In this document: piece after piece, positions 61,942-64,000 of the stretch
Layout: each line of letters begins with the position of its first letter
How positions within the stretch are numbered: position 1 is the first letter of the stretch
From: JAIOZK01 sp964468645
Lineage (GTDB): Bacteria > Bacteroidota > Bacteroidia > Bacteroidales > JAIOZK01
Assembly (NCBI GenBank): GCA_964468645.1
Contig: CAYXUU010000020.1
Span: forward strand, 1-64,000
DNA: 64,000 nucleotides
Direction of reading: 5' to 3'
The notes under the pieces: generated by a model
Told to the model about the DNA's origin: nothing
Databases searched by the model: none
What the model saw: the letters and a program-made list of their open reading frames with translations, nothing else
Position numbers and translations under genes: made by a program

Positions 61942-63102
61942 CTAAAACCTGAACCCGGCAGAGAATCCGGGCCAGATCCTGACCTGGGTTTTATCGTTTC
62001 CATTCAAGGGGGTAACTTTCCAGTATGGTTGAAAATCGGGGCCGAGTCGTTTCGATTTATCCGTTGATACCGAAACATTAATCGCGGGCGCCAGATATAC
62101 AGAAACCCTGTTGCCCAGTTCCTTACCAAAGGCTATCTTAAACTGTGTCAGTAGATTTAATCGGTCAACACGCAGCAAATCCTTTACCCTGGAATCATTG
62201 ATCCATAAAACCTGGTGTACCGTTAACTCCAGGTTAAGCAAAAAGCTTTTGCCAAGATCCATTTCTGATCCAAAACCTCCACCAAAGCTATATCTGTTTT
62301 TGTCTTTGATAAGCTTACTGAAAGAATAAATGTTGTAGAAATACCTGGTGCCAAGTTTAAAGGAAACCTGACCAAAAGCATAATCTGTTGTTGAAATTTC
62401 AAACCGGTTGTAACCATTCTTTTTAACAATATTGATAAAACCGATCGGGATACCATCTATAGTGTCACAGATATTAATAAAGCCTGCCAGCTGAACACCT
62501 TTTACATTTTTCGCAATATTGACAAAACCGGCAACCTGAAGTCCTTTAACTTCCCTGGCAACATTCAGGAATCCTGCTGCCTGTACACTGATATTTCCCT
62601 CTGGTGCGATGTTTGTAAAACCTGCAATCTGAACCGATTTATCCGATACGCCTGTCAGGTTCATTAAACCAGAAATAAATAAACCCGATGTGCTGTCGGG
62701 ATATATATTCGTAAACCCGGCAAAAGAAACGCCTTTAAAATTCGTATTTGTGATATTGGTAAATCCGGCACCCTGCAATCCGGAAGAAGAATATTCCTTC
62801 CGGCTACCACCTGTAAGATTCATAAATCCACTGAATTGTACACCCTGCATAAAATACCGGTTGATATTTACCAGTGAACCAAGTTCAACACCATCTGTTC
62901 CAGCCGAAATCCCTACCAGAAGATTCAAGGAAAAGTTATTGACCGTATTTCCGAAATTTGTCCAGTTGGTTGATAAAGGAGGAAATAGAAAAGTGAGTTG
63001 AAAGGGCACCCTTCGATACGGATCCTGAATCGTATCGCTGGCGTAAGACATTGAGTGACACAGAAGGCCTGTAATTAAAAGAATTGTAAATATTTGTTTC
63101 AT
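61942..63102 (-). CDS. LA_2272-type surface repeat protein
   Basis: 386 residues. A signal peptide (1-22) is followed by a repeated unit of about 19-23 residues with the core G-x-Q-(F/V/L)-(S/A)-G-F-x-N-(L/I): GVQFSGFMNLTG, GLQGAGFTNITN, GVSFAGFTNIYP, SVQIAGFTNIAP, GLQVAGFVNIAK and GVQLAGFINICD. This is the pattern of LA_2272 family surface repeats. The last 150 residues are an aromatic, beta-rich barrel-like region ending GFSAGFRF, typical of outer-membrane insertion signals. Function is unknown. It is read alone, and the preceding 151-base gap (61791-61941) has only a weak imperfect hairpin. Confidence 0.75.
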   Translation of the reverse strand: MKQIFTILLITGLLCHSMSYASDTIQDPYRRVPFQLTFLFPPLSTNWTNFGNTVNNFSLNLLVGISAGTDGVELGSLVNINRYFMQGVQFSGFMNLTGGSRKEYSSSGLQGAGFTNITNTNFKGVSFAGFTNIYPDSTSGLFISGLMNLTGVSDKSVQIAGFTNIAPEGNISVQAAGFLNVAREVKGLQVAGFVNIAKNVKGVQLAGFINICDTIDGIPIGFINIVKKNGYNRFEISTTDYAFGQVSFKLGTRYFYNIYSFSKLIKDKNRYSFGGGFGSEMDLGKSFLLNLELTVHQVLWINDSRVKDLLRVDRLNLLTQFKIAFGKELGNRVSVYLAPAINVSVSTDKSKRLGPDFQPYWKVTPLNGNDKTQVRIWPGFSAGFRF

Positions 63103-63266
63103 GATAATGAAGTGTTTGTTTTAAATAAAGACAGGGATTTATTGTAGTGGTTGCAATCAATATTCCGTATAACATCCCGGATATTTCTTTTAATTCAAAA
63201 CCACTATTATCCGAATAATTTGAAGATTGCAAGGAGGTTCCCCGGCTACGTTGCTAATGACATGTT

Positions 63267-63340
63267 TTCTTGGTGAACTCTTTGTGTTTTGGTGGCTTTG
63301 TGGCATTTTTTTCGCCACCAAGACACCAAATCACCAAGAA
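63267..63340. repeat. Long imperfect palindrome, 63.3-kb element
   Basis: The arms TTCTTGGTGAACTCTTTGTG / TTTTGGTGGC and GCCACCAAGACACCAAATCA / CCAAGAA pair along nearly 27 bases around a spacer with a T7 run. The reverse complement is homologous to the shorter element at 37130-37180. The surrounding 63103-63574 is non-coding and also has GGTTCCCCGGCTACG, the inverse of the repeat core at 16-30. Confidence 0.7.
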
Positions 63341-63574
63341 CCGCAAAGTCAGTTGTGTATCAAATTATGTCATGGGCACAGCAACCCAAAGATAATCCTT
63401 TCTAATATGGAAATATGAACAAGGAACAAATAACAACAAACAAGGAATCAGAAATTATTTGGTAGCTGTATCCCTACTTAAGGGATTAATCCTGTTGTTC
63501 ATTATTTTCATTAATAAGTTTATCTGATTGTCCAATATATTTAGTGCTTTTTTTAATCCCACTAAATTTCTTGT

Positions 63575-63808
63575 TTATTTTTCTACAGTTCCTGTAAAAG
63601 TAGTTGCCGGTAATGATTGCCATATTATCGAAACGTTGAACATGCTATAAGACCAGGGATCGATCAACTCAAAATGGCCGGCGAAGGCCAGATATGTATC
63701 ATATGAAGGCTTTGGGGTGATCTGGGGTAAGGAATCTTCATCTTTTTTACAATCCTCAATTACCATAACAAATGCAACAATGAACATCGAAAAGTTGCAC
63801 TTCTTCAT
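63575..63808 (-). CDS. Short hypothetical lipoprotein-like protein
   Basis: 77 residues from the ATG at 63808 (MKKCNFSMFIVAFVMVIEDC); a frame to 63847 adds 13 unlikely residues. The N-terminus is basic then hydrophobic and ends in a Cys followed by KKDED, as in local lipoproteins, although Asp before the Cys is unusual for a lipobox. The short mature part (LPQITPKPSYDTYLAFAGHF, TFTGTVEK) has no known domain. It may be a truncated gene. 63809-64000 shows nothing else. Confidence 0.4.
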   Translation of the reverse strand: MKKCNFSMFIVAFVMVIEDCKKDEDSLPQITPKPSYDTYLAFAGHFELIDPWSYSMFNVSIIWQSLPATTFTGTVEK

Positions 63809-64000
63809 CAGACAGGATTTACTGTAACAGATTAAAGATAATAACACATGAAGCTAATTCCAAGAATCTAATATATTTATCATCCAATCAACCAAAAAGT
63901 TATGGTCATGATTCATCTTTCGGTTTTACTATTTACGCTGTTCATGATCTAACCACTTTCTGATCCCCTACTATTTACGGTTCCCTTTCTGCAGATGCCG

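Overview
The window looks like chromosomal DNA of a free-living Bacteroidota bacterium (Bacteroidales/Marinilabiliales-like). The evidence is low G+C, secreted proteins ending in type IX secretion (Por/T9SS) C-terminal domains, several FISUMP-domain proteins, LruC-domain surface proteins, a LytS/LytTR pair, many lipoproteins with short SxC or GC lipoboxes, and mostly poor Shine-Dalgarno sites. No rRNA, tRNA, CRISPR array, phage or intact transposase was seen.

Layout. 1-5 kb: OsmC-like and DUF302 proteins, a PLP enzyme that I read as cysteate synthase (sulfonolipid head-group supply), an alginate-export-type porin and a K+ channel. 5-12.5 kb: LruC surface proteins in three states, namely a split pair (small lipoprotein plus large secreted protein), a decayed copy, and a fused lipoprotein with 192 consecutive aspartates. 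12.8-17.9 kb: a universal stress protein, a secreted cyanophycinase-like peptidase, a membrane protein and a DUF2779 Cas4-like/DEDD nuclease. 18-28.5 kb: FISUMP proteins, a tandem M23-like lipoprotein family (two intact, one decayed), serine and alpha/beta hydrolases and several pseudogenes. 28.7-36 kb: a VWA lipoprotein, the LytTR two-component pair, a membrane-anchored serine hydrolase and a T9SS beta-propeller. 36-45 kb: a FISUMP protein, a GH47 mannosidase-like lipoprotein, a nitrilase-like protein, an EEP-family protein, a fucose-isomerase-like protein and an M81 peptidase.

45-49 kb is the most system-like block. Secreted proteins built from an unrecognised ~95-residue domain, one with a His/Glu-rich tail, are transcribed away from a CusR/CusS-like two-component pair whose sensor also carries a His/Glu-rich loop. 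The divergent promoter contains a palindrome built like the known CusR copper box. I infer a metal-responsive envelope module.

49-64 kb: an SDR/TetR operon with a matching candidate operator before each gene, a PQQ-propeller lipoprotein whose 3' end lies inside a dispersed repeat, an S41 peptidase, another serine hydrolase, a probable MITE, a zinc-ribbon protein, a giant YadA-head/S74 surface protein, decayed PD40 and GH17-like genes and an LA_2272-type repeat protein.

The spaces between genes hold long imperfect palindromes and about ten gene remnants, which suggests a loosely packed genome with ongoing gene decay.
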